Positions 30,842 to 43,662 of a DNA stretch of 64,000 nucleotides are shown piece by piece (within the stretch, counting starts at the first letter, position 1; each line of letters opens with the position of its first letter). The notes beneath the pieces were generated by a model, which was given only the letters and a program-made list of their open reading frames with translations, did not search any database and was not told the origin of the DNA. This DNA is from Luscinia megarhynchos (taxonomy: Eukaryota > Chordata > Aves > Passeriformes > Turdidae): assembly GCA_034336665.1 (NCBI GenBank), contig JAPFBE010000002.1, forward strand, positions 83,025,905-83,089,904, read 5' to 3'. Position numbers and translations under genes: made by a program.

Positions 30842-33800
30842 TGGAGATGAATAATCAGAAAACACAATGCACCATAATGCTGTTTTGCTGAAAAATATGG
30901 TTACTCTTAATGTAAGAGTTTTCAAGATTTAGTTGAAGAAACCAAAGCAGAGCCCAGAGGGTATTGCGTGAGATATATAAGACCTGCAGTGCCCTTTTCT
31001 CCTTAAAGCCATTAATTTTTATTCTTCAGTAAATAAAACAGTACAACAGAATTGATGAAAAATGAAAAGTGAATAGTGAATGACCCATTGTTTTGATGGC
31101 AGGACTGCAAAACGTGAGTGACAGTAGTTCTGTGCCTAAGGTTGGCAGCAAAGGCTCATGCACAGCTTTCAGTGCAAGGCACGTGCCCTGAGCACTAGAC
31201 TGCTGTGGGGAGAAAGGCTCCAAGTGATACATTAATAGATGTGTTAAATCATTCCAGTGTGGAATTAAAAATAAAAAAAAAATCCACAGTTTTCCTAAAA
31301 TTGAGGTCTCTTTGAATGCCCATCTCATTATTTAGATAAAATGCTAATATTAGTGATCTGCTAAGACTTGGGCAGTGTTTACCAACCATTTCCATTTCAG
31401 TAATGACACTCCTCACTGACTATGTCTGATCATAACCTCCAACTTCTTGTGATTTGACTTGGATTTCCTTTGCAGTTCTTAACTTGATAACAATTCCTCA
31501 CATTTGACACCTCAGTCGCTAAATTTATCATTTTGTTTTCTGAAAAAGAAGAATGTGCATATGACAGGAATTACAGTTTTCACTAGACAAAGTCAGGAGG
31601 TTTTTAATGCAGAATAGAACATATATAGTATCATGATCTCTGCTAATTATTTATGAATATGTCTTTACCAGTATCACTTATATGCCAACTGGTAGTTATG
31701 AAGAGGTGAAACTTTAATTTATGTTTGTTCGAACACGAAAGTAAGTGGGATGACAAATGAATAAATCATTGCACCAGGGTTAACAGTAAAAGCATGACTG
31801 AACTCCCTATCATCATATTGCCTTTTGATCCAATTAAATGCCACTGCTTACTGTTTTAATACCATATATGAAAGCACTGTAAATTGAAATTAAAAATTCA
31901 TTAAGTTGAACTTATATAAATTTAAAAATTCCCCTATAAGATGTGTATAAGGATATATGGGTGGTGTTTTGACCTTAAAAAGTGAGGTATTTCTTGTTTT
32001 CATTAAATAGTGCATACTTTTGGATACAATATGAATAATAAAGATGTATATTTCATTTTGCTTTTCATTTTAATTTTAACAAGCAGAGTTAGGAGCTGAG
32101 TCACTTTGAAATCATCCCTGAGAAAAATGGGAAGAATGCATCTTTGAAAGAAATTTGAAATATGTCAAGATTTTAGACCGTGCAGGGCAGAATTTTCTTA
32201 AGAATTTTTTTTTCCATTTACCCAACTTTATTTTATTCCATGTCCATAACAAAAGTGTTTCCTGTGTAATCTGATATATCACTGCAGTATTTGTATTAAA
32301 AAATGGGTGTTGTTCCACCAGTATATTTCCACAATATGGTGTTCAATAGACCAGTGACAACAATTTGTTTTGAATGTTACTGAAAAACAGTGTATTGATA
32401 GAATTTCGAAGTGTTAATATTTAAACCTTGATGTCTTTAAAATGTGGACTTTTGGAATAATTTTCCTCATTATTTATATCTTGTTTTTTTAATTCTGCAC
32501 TATTTTCAAATTAATGGAATAGCAGCACTTTTCACTTGCCTGTTTTTATTTCAGAAGTCTTTGTGATGTATTTTTGGCCATGGTGTGCTAAGTGTAGAAC
32601 CTCAAATGTTTCAGTGAGGCAGGAGAGGTGAATTTTCTTTCTTTTTCTGAAACCATGATGAGTTTAATTTTAGACACAATGCAAAGAAGAGCACTACAGT
32701 TTTATGCCTTACTCCCAGATATGTATAAAATAAGGATATCATTAAGAAAATTGGATATATCTGAAGAAGCAAGGTGGATTTTTCCATCAATATGCCTTCT
32801 TTCTCTCTATATAAAGAATGATGAAGAGCCATAATTTTACTTTCATAATAGCACAATATTCCACTTTTTCCATTCCTTAGTTCCCAACACTGGCTACATG
32901 CAGCAAGTGTGAGACACTCTGTTCATCTTGTGTGACAGTGCAGTCATTTCACTTTAAACCTGACTCCAAAAGAGCTAGATTAAGAAGTAACAAGAAAAGT
33001 TAATTATACCTGCATAAATAATGGATAACAGTATTTGTGACTATTTATTTGAATTCTAGTATCTTAATTGTTATAACTTTACTTTTTTGATTTGCATTTT
33101 CTGCCCCAAGAAGTTTTTAGCATCTAGTCTAGCCTATTGTCACAAAACAATCCTGCTGTTATTACAATGCCTGAATCAAGATGGCAAAGAGGAAATCCCT
33201 TCCTGAGCTTATAGACAAAGAACAGGAAGCATTTTCTAATGGAACAGCAAGGCACAAAGAAATTAACAGACCTGCTTGGCAGCACACTGGAGGTCTCTGG
33301 TTTCCTACAGGTTAGACAATCACCTGTGTTATGAGATTATTCCCTGGAATGATGAGCAGGCATCCAAAGAGTTGTACATTACCACCCTGAGAAATTAACT
33401 ATTTTTTATACAATTTATAAGAAAATTGTTACTAAAAATGGATGCCTAGGAGTCCATAGACAATTCATGATACAAAAGAAGACTAAACTTTTTATGTATA
33501 TTATATGCAGATCTTAACTATAAAGAAAAGGCAAATACAAAACAATGCTTCTTTGAATGCATTCTCAAATGAACCACCTATGAAAAATAAAAGAAAATCA
33601 GTATACTCACACATAAGTCAAGAAAAATTACTCTGCAACAAATTCCCATCATTTCATAACTGATGTCTTAAAATTTGAACATGAAGGTATATAAAAAATG
33701 CAGATTTTCAAAGAGTAGGATCCTTATGATGTAAAGGGATGATTAAACCAATAGATAGCACAGTGGTGTGCATAGTCTGGATTATGTCTTTGAAAAAGAG

Positions 33801-35294
33801 AAAATGCTTGATGATGGTGTAGCAGCACTATGTTTCCAATAGGCCAGTCAGTCAAATGCAAATACAGTCTATAATAAAAGAGCTGGTTGGCATAGTAATT
33901 GGGAAATGAATGTTATTTGTAGCTCCATATTTCTGTCTTTAGGAGTCTAAGAACTAGGAGGTTGGTATTGATAAGAGGGTTTGTGTATAAATCCTTTGTA
34001 ATGAGGCTGTGCCTCTTCAGTCATTTGTATTAATTTTAACTTTAGATATGAACATCATTCTCTGAAAGGGGTGACAACTAAAATAACTAATTTCACAAAT
34101 GTCTAGGGAGAAAAAAAATTACTCCTTTTAGAAAAAAAATCCTTGCTTCCTGTTTGATTGTTTGGTTTGGTTTGGGTGGGGTTGTTCTGTGGAAGGGGGA
34201 GTTTGAAAATATATACAGGATCCCCTTATAACTGTGTAAGGCATGTATTATAGATTATTGCTTCATTTGTGCAGATACTGACAAAGATGAGTTTAGGTTT
34301 GGATGAAGGAAATTGTTCTGCAGGAGAAATACCAACTATAGCATGTATCTCAAAAGGTATAAAAGTCCTTGCAGTCCTTAGCTGAGGTCAAAAACTCTCA
34401 AAATTCCCTGAGATATTCATCAGCTTCAGCCATTGATAGTACTCTCATGTTTGGTTTTCTTCCTGTTGCTCTGTTTGGGTGATAATTTAACAATATATTT
34501 GATAGTTTTTGGCTGTTCCATGTTGTCATGCATGCACACCTACTTGACATCTTGTTCATATTCTGAACTTCTGAATGTTTCTGTAAGATCGCTTGGAATG
34601 CAGAACTTGAGGTCTTAAAAGAGTAGAGAATCTGGAGCATTGTGGAAAGGTGAAGTTCTGTCAGTGGCTTTGATTGCCTTTGTCTTGTTCCTCTGTCGAT
34701 ACCCCAACAATTCTCTCCCTTCAGCATCGTTTGCAGCCACTCAGATTTCCCTTGGCTCTTTACTCTCCTGTCCCACATATCCTGATATTTATCTCTTATT
34801 CATGTTTCTGGTAGTTGCCCCTTAGCCTTTCTCCTCACTTTCCAATCTCTTTTTGTTTATTCTTTCAGTTGTGTTCCCTTCTTCTTTCTCTAATTTCTTT
34901 GTCCTTTTTCTTAGTGATCTTCAAGATATTTTTGTAATGTTCATTTCCAGCTCCACCCCAAGCAGTTAATTTAGAGTTAATTGCTTGAAAGTAGCATTTA
35001 GAACTGATTTTAAGGATATTAAAAGAAAAAAAGACTGAATGGTAACTTCATGTAAAATAGAAATGTATGATGAGTTCAGGATAGCATACCCATTCCTCAG
35101 GATAGTTGTAGGGCTGACTTGAAAAGGATCCTTATACTTTTAACACTGTCTGTTACTTTGCTGCTTACAGGGACATAATCAGTTTCTGTCTTTGGGCATT
35201 AAATGAGCACAGCAGAGAGCAAGAAGGAATTTCCTGCTTCTGCCCCTGCCCAAGTTTAACAATGCACACAATTAGTCAGGTGTATTAAGGGCTT
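30842..35294. other. Intronic DNA, nothing recognised
   Basis: AT-rich unique sequence. A short GGTTT-type run (TTTGGTTTGGTTTGGG) lies near 34158-34180. Scattered open frames at 34.4-34.8 kb lie opposite each other on both strands, which marks them as chance frames. Confidence 0.5.
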
Positions 35295-35400
35295 ACTGTA
35301 CCATCTTCTGCTTAAGCATCAGACTTGGGTACTACCAGAGGCATGCTAGCAGGCTGGATGGACCAGTGGACTGATCTTACACAATAAATCCCATGCTTTT
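35295..35400 (+). mobile_element. Ancient CR1/L3-like LINE 3' end
   Basis: The stretch AGCATCAGACTTGGGTACTA, then GCAGGCTGGATGGACCAGTG, then GACTGATCTTACACAATAAA resembles the amniote 'GGCTGGATGGACCA(T/G)TGGTCTGATCCAG' 3' block of old CR1/L3 families. It lacks the ATTCTATG end of young avian CR1. Subfamily not assignable by eye. Confidence 0.5.
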
Positions 35401-38400
35401 GTGATATGTTGACAGACCCTTACCTCAAACAGTGCTAGCAGGCACTGCTGTAATAAAACCAGACTGGCTCATTATTTACTTCTGAGATTTTCCATAAAAG
35501 CAGCATAAATGTTAATGAATAAATAATCTTCTCCCAAATTTCTTACAATGACTGAGCTTACCCCAGGCAGGTTGTGCTGCTGTAGATCAGGGTTTGAAAA
35601 ATGTGAGAATTCCTTATTTCCAGTAGTGCATTGGGAGGAAAAGTTTGTCACTCCCATGTAATTTATTTCTCTGTGAGGTGTTGAGGGCTACAGTCTCTTG
35701 TCTTTACACATCCTTGCTCATACTAAATCACTCACTAAGAGCTAACAAAAAATTTTAGAGGAAAGAAAGATAACAGAGAAAAACATGCAAAATATTAGTT
35801 AAATTAATAAAATAATCCCACTTCCCTGATCTTGTGTGCAGAAAGAAAAGAAGAAATTGAATTGAAAATGCATTAGGTAATGCCTGATCTAGGAATTAAT
35901 CTGCTTACTTACACACAGCAGAGATACAAATTCTCTTGAGATAGCTAACTTGGTTTCTGATGTGGTATAATCCATGTTTACACATGTTGCATTGAATTGT
36001 AAAGAGAAAAGATTCCTGTGTAAAATGAAGCAGAGATGGAAAGCAGAATGGGAAAAAATGGTTTTTAACATAAAGTACTATTCTCTTTCTCACTGTTCAA
36101 AAGAGCACCTTAAAAGAAATATGTCACCTTTGATCTGAACTGAAAAAAAGGTGCTTGTTTTAATTGAATCTCCTTATTTCAGAAGCTTTTAGCTACATTT
36201 TTGGCTGACTGTGTAAGGCTGCGGGAAAATGCAAAGTTACTGTTGTTCAGCCTCAATTGAAATTAAGAGGCTGGAATAATTCTTCCAACCTGTCACATAC
36301 CTTTCTTTTAATACATTTAGTTTGAGTAGTGCCCTTTATTCCTTTGCATTTGGATCACTCCTTAGGTATTTGTCTTTACTGAGAAGTAGATGTCTTACTG
36401 CCACAGCTTCAATGAGCTGTGTGCTGGGTTGTTTGAGATAAATTTTGAAGAAAAACCTCACCTAGAGATGGCCCTCTCATTATCCATGTCTGTCTAGGAA
36501 CTTGTAGGCAATGCTGGGATGACTCTGGTTTCCTTGAGACTATGGCACGCCTTCTTGCCTTCTTTTTGAACTCATCTTTGTAAATGAATTAGAGAAGTGT
36601 TTCAATTTTGAGAAGGTTTAGAATTTCAGACGCATTTCATTGTGAAAGGGGGATTCATCTTAAAGGAGTTTTGTAGCTTTTTGGATTAAAAACAAACAAA
36701 CAAAAAACAAAAACGCAAACACAAAAAAACCCCAAACTCTCAGAAGATGTAGATCATCTAAGAAGAATTGTTCAACAAGTTGTCTGAAGTACAAAGTGAG
36801 ATCATGTCTGCCATGTCTGTGATGGGCAGAGGAACAGCTGGCAGGTCTAGTGGTGCCTTTAGCAGAGAGTGCAAGGAGATGGAAATGGTGCCTAAAGCCC
36901 TGAAAGGTGGAGCATAGAGCAATAAGTGGGATGCTTGCAATCCTCATAAAGGTGTCGATGATGAAATACGACTCTATTTGATATTAACTGTATGTAATTA
37001 AAGTTTAAAACATCCAGGGCTTGTGAAAGTTAAAACTCTTCATGCAGCAATTAGTAAAACATGCTATTATATTTGGGGATCTAAATAGTGACCTAGTAAA
37101 ATATGTACACTAAAGAATTGAAAATGAAAAACACTGTATAAAGTGAGAATACTGATATAGCATTGCTGTGAAATCTTACATTCTGTGGATCCTGATGTTT
37201 TCATAATTTTTTGGGTTTGTTTTTTTTTTTAATTTCTCCATATTGTATTTAGTTCTTCGTATAATTCCTCTGTATTCAGTATCTCAGCAGCAAAAGACAT
37301 GGAATTTTCTGGAATCCCCCTGATTTTCATCTGAAGTTATGAATACACTGAATAAGTGTATTGAATACAACCAGAATAGAACACTTATCACCAAAATATG
37401 TGACTAATATTTTTTTCATGTCCAGTCTTTGTATCTTTTGTAACATTTTCTCTACTCTGAATATGTAAATTAGAAAGGTGAAGTCAGGGAGAAGAAAAGA
37501 AGGGAGATATAAGAAGCCTGAATTTTCCATCAAATGAGAAATTTCCTTCAAAATGCCTTGGGGTCCCATGCCTGAAGAAGACCCCTTCCCACAAGTGTCA
37601 AAAGGGCTGTGTGTAAAGGAGGCCGTTTCTGTGACATACCATGAAGATACATTCTTCACCTGAATTTCCTCTATTGTCATGTTACTTTTTAGGTTAATAC
37701 TTTTTAGGATTGTGAAGCCTGGAGTGCTTCATTATATTATAACTATTAGGGTTTTAGTAACATTGCACTGAATTTTAATAATTGAGAAGATGCCGTACAC
37801 CTCAGCTCAAAGAAGTTATTTCACTCTGCTGTGCTGACAAGGAAAATAACAACATCAGCACTGAGATAACCAGTAAAAAAATATTGTTTATCCCTAGAGA
37901 AAAAATGTGCAACTTGGTGGCATTCTGCAGGTCTGTGCACCTGTCTACAGCCATGCCACAGCCAGTTCTTATGAGAAACATACGTATGAAAAAAAATTTT
38001 TATTACAAAATTGTTACAATTTACCTTCATTTAATGTCCTCTAGAAGTAGCCTTTAAACATTTCAATATTGTCTAGATTGAATTTTATTTTTTTTCAGTG
38101 GACACAGATTTTAAATGTAAGTAAAGAAATAGATACTATCAGAAAATCAACCTTAAATCAAAACATTATAGTGAACTGTTTGCTTGCACATTTTTAGAAG
38201 AAAGGTGACATTAATCATGAGGCCTTTTTAAACCAAGGCAAAGAGAGGGGAAAGTATGATAACATGCATTAAAAGACTAATGATTGCTCAATCGAACTTT
38301 TGCTGGCACCTCCTTAATCACTTAAATCATGATGCATGTTATACATTGGAGAGTAATTTCAGACTTGGTATAGGGCTGCTTTCCTCTAATGTTGGGTGCT

Positions 38401-39331
38401 GTGAAGTTTGCACCCTTTTTGAGCAGAAAAATATCAATAGTGTGGGAGGAATAATGTAGGTCATAATAATTTCCTCTTGATGATAGTTAGATGAGTCAGA
38501 GAGGTAACACCAAACACTGTGCTCCTGAAACAGCAACGGGGTATGGCTTGTAACTCCCCACTGAACCACGAGGATTTGGGATTGCATGCCCTGAGACACA
38601 GAAGAAACAGAGGTGAGCTGAGAATGGGTTTGACAACTCTGTTACACTTGTAAGCTGTTGAAGCAACCCGCATGTTCCTACATGCACAGCAAAGTGACCT
38701 CTGCTGAGAACAATGCAGATTCTGCATTCATGAGATTCAAATCCTCAAACTTAACGGGCAAGACCCCATGAGGCTTGATGTATTAACATTGAATGTATTG
38801 TTTCAAACACCAGAGTGAAAGCCTACTGGCAGTCTGGGTGTTGGTGTTACTGGGCTTTGGTTTTTGGTGTGCTGCTTCGTGGCCTGATTTTGCAGGTCCT
38901 GCAGGCTGAGCAGCTGCTGAGCAAGGGTGATGGGTAGGTCCCAGCCAGTGTCACTGTGATTAAAGGCTTGGATTTCTGGAAATCTTAGATCACTCTTGGA
39001 TTTACCCTTCTTCCAGACTTTATTCAGGCAAAGGGGGAATGAATTCTGAGTCTTATTCATGTCAGCCAAATCTGTCACCAAGGAGAGTGAAGCACAGTAG
39101 ATCCCAAAGCATCATTTCAGCTCCATGGATGTGCTGGCTCTAGATTTCAGTATTAAGTGGTTTTGGGTGCAAGAATTAATTGGTGTTAATTGGTGAGCTG
39201 GCCTCCTCAGCATATTCTCTGACAATCATGACAGGAGTTCTTTAGATTTCTTTTTTTATGTGTGCATGACAGAGGAATAGGAGAACACTGGCAGTATAGC
39301 CCTTACAGCTGTCAAGATGTCTGAAATAAGA

Positions 39332-39335
<4 letters not shown>
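35401..39335. other. Intronic DNA, nothing recognised apart from small motifs
   Basis: AT-rich unique sequence with an A-rich (AAAC)n-like run at 36685-36735. The TTAATTGGTG decamer is tandemly repeated at 39176-39195. No exon seen. Confidence 0.5.
36685..36735. repeat. A-rich (AAAC)n-like low-complexity run
   Basis: Successive AAAC units grade into a C/A-rich tail. It has the same base composition as the reverse complement of the G/T-rich tract at 42.5 kb. Confidence 0.8.

Positions 39336-39374
<39 letters not shown>
39336..39374. repeat. (AT)n dinucleotide microsatellite
   Basis: Thirty-nine bases of uninterrupted alternating A and T, followed by AATGTACATAT. Confidence 0.97.
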
Positions 39375-39376
<2 letters not shown>

Positions 39377-40420
39377 GTACATATTTTTAAGCCCTGACAG
39401 AATCAAGTGTGGGTGGCAATGTAGAGTTTGGGGATGCTCTTACCTATCAGCATATTTTTATACTCAGATGAGATAAACCAAAACAATGTTATCTGTTTTA
39501 TGGCTGCACCACTGGCACTGTGCAGTGACACTGAAATAATTAAAAAAAAATCGTCTGGATCAGTGTTGAATGAATCAGTTTACTAAATTTTATTAACAGA
39601 AAATTAAGTATCAAAAATTATGGATTCAGCTTCCAGAAAGAATGTAGACTATGAGGTGCTAGAAGGTGAAAATAAGAGACAATAAAACCTGGCTAGGTGA
39701 TTTTTTTTACTGTCTAAAATAAAAAAGAAAAATATAAATATTTTAAATTAGTCCTCAAAATGCAGGGAGCTTAGCTGCAAAATTCCATCTGATCACTATT
39801 AGGCTTACATGAGATTACAAAAGCCTGCTGATAATTGAGTTAAATTCAATTTCAAAGCTGTGGTGAGGACACTGAAACTGTAACGAGCCAGTAGTACTGT
39901 TTGGGTGAAAAAGAGTGGATACTGTGGGCATAAAAACAGCGAGTCAAGAGGATGCTGCTTGCACAGTAATTGACTGTAAGGGTAATTTTTGTGATATATT
40001 GTTTTCAGGGTTTAGATAAGGCATGAAAATAGAAAATCAATAGTGTAATAAAGGAGAATTTCAGGACTTTGATGGGTAAGGAGGAGGCCTTTGGAGGTCA
40101 TACACAATTATCACAGATCTCTGTTTACCTTGATTTTATATTGATTTATTTCTGAGCTGAAACCTGGGCAGGTGAGGGTTACTTTTCAGTTTTGCTTTCA
40201 TGGTTAAATAAATTTCCGAAGTGCCTGGGTATATGTGTACAAAGTTAACTATGCAGTCATTGCAGCAATTCAAACCCATACCGAGGAAGTCAGAAGAGAA
40301 AATTCTAAAGGGAAATATACTGAGGCTACATGTCAGATGTTTCTCTCTTCTTTTCTCTCCCTCTCTTTTTATGCACACAACACCCATATGCACATGCACA
40401 TATATTAATATATATAATAT
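39375..40420. other. Intronic DNA, nothing recognised
   Basis: AT-rich unique sequence ending in a short CACATATATTAATATATATA run near 40395-40420. Confidence 0.55.
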
Positions 40421-40770
40421 ATGCAGATATTGATGGAATTCTATGAGTTGAAAGAGAGGGAAGATGTCTTTAAGGATCCATATCTCTCGCAGCAGATATA
40501 TGTTATTATCACTGAAATGTGGCCTTCAGTCTTGAAACAGTTAAAAGAGTTCTACGGCCACAAAAGAAGAGATTTCTTCAGAATTATCTCCCGCCTCACA
40601 TTTGCTCTTAGGCAAGCAGTTTAAAAAAGCCCAGTGATTGAGCCAGTGATCCAATTTGAAATGCAGAAATGATTAGAGCTGCTTGCCTCATTTCATATCG
40701 AAATTCTCTGATTTATGACAGGGCTGCAGCCAAGATCTATCTCCAAAGGGAATTAGTGTGCAAGTTTGCA
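40421..40770. promoter_or_regulatory. Candidate conserved non-coding element with chance open frame
   Basis: High-complexity sequence with scattered retained CpGs (CTACGGCC, TCCCGCCTC, ATATCGAAAT). A 67-codon + frame at 40421-40624 has protein-like composition (a run reading LKQLKEFYGHKRRDFFRI) but lacks splice signals in useful positions and any family I know. Either a conserved regulatory element with an accidental frame, or an unannotated small coding exon. The first is more likely. Confidence 0.3.
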
Positions 40771-42475
40771 TATTTTTGTTATTTAGGTTTCTGATAGCAG
40801 CTGCTAGCTAGAAATACTGAACTGGGAGGTGGTGGTGCAGGGGTTTTTCAGCCATTGGAGCAAAGAAAGATAAGAGCCTTATGTTTAGGACATTTAGACC
40901 CCTTGACCATCTCACCATACAGTAATTTTTAAACTTGGATTGCAGTAATACAGGAATCCAGCGGAATGGTTAATTGTAGTTGTGGAGAAAGGAATTACCA
41001 AAATTCTGTCTCCATGTTTTAACTAGGGGAATTTTAATGAGGCATAAAACTTCAATCATGCGACTGACCTGTGGGGCAGAGTGTAGAACATATAATGAAA
41101 CAGAAATAGAATTCTGAAAAAAAATTATTACCTTATCTGGAATTTACATGAAGTGTTAACAGGAAATTATGCAGTGGTTATAAATGAAAAATATGGGATT
41201 TAATGTACTTATTAATAAAGATTTGTTACATACATGATACCAGTGTCCCAAATCTGCTGTCCGCAGCTGTCCCCAATTTCTTATTTCTGTGTCCTCAAAT
41301 GCATTTAGTGTCTTATTACTCCGGAAGCTAAGGCCAATATCCATTTAACACCAGTGGCTAAGACAAACGGAAACATCTCTGGGTAGGGGTCAAGGACTGA
41401 GGAATTTCCCTTTTCTACTGCATTCAGACAGTCATAAAATTCTGGTTTTTTTTAAATGGGAATTCAGTTAATGTTTTCTTTGGCTATGTAAACCTTCTGT
41501 GATGAGGAGGAAAGAATGAGCACATGGTGACTCTTAAATAAAGGGGGGAAAAAGCCTTCTCCACTGAATGAAAGATGAGTAACTGCTGAATTATGTGAGT
41601 ATTGCACTGAGCAAAGAAATCACACTGTGAAAGTTTATTACCTTAGCTACTGTCCAGCTCCATATGGAGTCATTATGGCCTAGAGTCTCAATAGTGCTCC
41701 TGAATTGACCTCACTATAATGCAGCTGTGCTTCCAGGTATTAAAAACCTCTCTCATATTTCAGTGAATATTCCCTGGGAGATCCAAGGTTATTGTAGTAA
41801 AAACTTTACAATTTCATTACTTTGTTCTTTGACAAAGAATTTGGTAAGAAGGTCCTACAGCCTCCAGATGAAAATGTGTGAGTTATTCCTTTAAAATCTG
41901 TTCTTCTTGCAGGCTTTTATTTTTGCATTCCTACTTTTGTTATTCAGTGGCAAATCTGCCACGGGAGCTGACCATGTTTAGGTGCATTACACAGTTACCT
42001 AAGTAACCCACTTTCTTTGTAAAGTCTCTCTGAGCATGGTGCTAACCTTACAATACCATTGTGATATTGCAATTTAAACAGCACCAACACTGGGGATGAA
42101 CTTCCTGTCCCTTTCTGTGGATGCCAGTGATTTGGAATTTACATTAGCACATTTGAAACCACGATTTAAAACACTCTGCACCTGGTGAGTGAAGAGTTAT
42201 CAAAACAGGGACAGAATCGAAATGTAGGAAATGGAAATGAAGTTTGTTTTCCTTGTGACTAATTCATCCACTTGCTTGGGACCATTATTCAGGCAAAAGA
42301 GAAAACTCAGCCAAGTGAAACTGTCACCTGAAAAGAACTGTTTTTATATACTTGCACATACATTAAGACAATCTATATGTGTTTTAACTTTTTCAGTTTC
42401 CATAATAAGAGTGCACAATGGCATATATTGAAGATTATTTAAAATGCAAAGATGGTGGGGGCTTTTTTTGTTTGA
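40771..42475. other. Intronic DNA, nothing recognised
   Basis: Unique AT-rich sequence. The stretch 41650-41800 is of high complexity and could be conserved, but nothing specific is visible. Confidence 0.5.
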
Positions 42476-42642
42476 TTGTGGGGGTTTTTTTTTTGGTTTT
42501 TTTTGGTTTTTTTCGTTTGTTTGTTTTTTGTTTTTTTGGGTTTTTGGTTTGGTTTGGTTTCGTTTCGTTTGGTTTGGTTTGGATTGGGTTTTTTTTCTTT
42601 GGTTGGGGTTTTTTTTGTTTGTTTTTTGGGGTTTTTTTTTGG
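42476..42642 (+). repeat. G/T-rich low-complexity tract (GGTTT/GGTTTT type)
   Basis: About 167 bases are composed almost only of T and G, with repeated GGTTT, GGTTTT, CGTTT and GTTTT units and several runs of three to five G. All three + frames give apparent Phe/Gly/Trp-rich 'proteins', which are artefacts. Smaller stretches of the same type occur at 34158-34180. Confidence 0.95.
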
Positions 42643-43624
42643 TACTAGTAACAGAAAAATCCCAGCAGAAATAATCAATGGATAAAGTCCACCTTCTCTA
42701 TTCCAAGTAAAATTGAGCAAGGTCTCTTTCCTCCCGGCTTCTTTAGTGATTTGATTGCAATGGATTCTGTGCCTGCTATAGTATGAGTTTTATGATTCTG
42801 TGAGAAAAGATGAATATAGCACTGTAAATGTCCTCTCTGAATGCTATTTTAGTTTCTCTGGTATTTGCAGAAAAGCAGGAGATAGAGTTTTTGTTAGCTA
42901 GTGAGTGAAGTTTTCAGAGCAGGGACCCAGTCTGTGGGCCTGTAGCTGCATAAGAGCAATCACTGATGAATGTGTATATTTTCCCATTTTCACTTGTGCA
43001 GGCACAAATGGAGATCGTTATGTGAAAACAAGTTGCAACTTTGCTTAACTGAAAGGTTATTTTTAGAGTTGTTTTGTGAAGTCCAGTGGTGTGGAGAGAA
43101 TGAGGATCAAATATGTCCAAGACCATTGCTTTAGTTGTCAGAGGATATATTTGTCCTTTGAGAATTCCCTCACTTAGCAAAGATGGAGTGGGTTTTTTCT
43201 TAATGTAATACTATTGTGGAAATATAAAACATTTATATTATGAAGGAAGGGATTTAAACTGAAAGCATACATAGGTCTTTCTGAGGATGACTTCCATCCT
43301 CATAAAGTATAAATGCTCATAAATAACTAGTCTTGCTTTTATCTTCTTTAAATTATTTTACTTTAAACTTTACCGTGGGCTATCAAGTCTGAGAATCTCT
43401 GCATATGTTAGAACCACTTCCACAAGATATTATTTTTAAAGCATATTATTTTAATGATTCATCATAAAGTGTGATCTTTTGTATAGCTCTGATAGCCAGT
43501 AAAAGTTAAAATATTAACTGTGCAGTATAGTTAACTTGGATAAGTGCAGCATTAAAGTAGACACACATTAGCCAATATGAAGAATCAGAGGTAAAATCAA
43601 AGGGATTAAATTTGACAGAAGAGC
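42643..43624. other. Intronic DNA, nothing recognised
   Basis: AT-rich unique sequence. An isolated TTTATGATTCTGTGAG near 42788 hints at a CR1 end but is too short to call. Confidence 0.5.
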
Positions 43625-43662
43625 CCCATTTAATTTCTTCCAACCCCTGTGGTTCTATTGAA
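43625..43662 (+). mobile_element. Possible CR1 terminal remnant
   Basis: CTTCCAACCCCTGTGGTTCTATTG resembles the CR1 end CTTCCAACCC...ATTCTATG. No further upstream CR1 landmarks are preserved, so this is a weak call. Confidence 0.3.

Noticed and set aside
34398..34825. 126-codon minus frame and overlapping plus frames
   Set aside because: Frames open on opposite strands over the same bases, with no domain signature. Treated as chance.
42418..42720. Overlapping Phe/Gly/Trp-rich frames on + and Lys/Pro/Asn-rich frame on -
   Set aside because: All arise from the G/T low-complexity tract; no membrane protein is implied.
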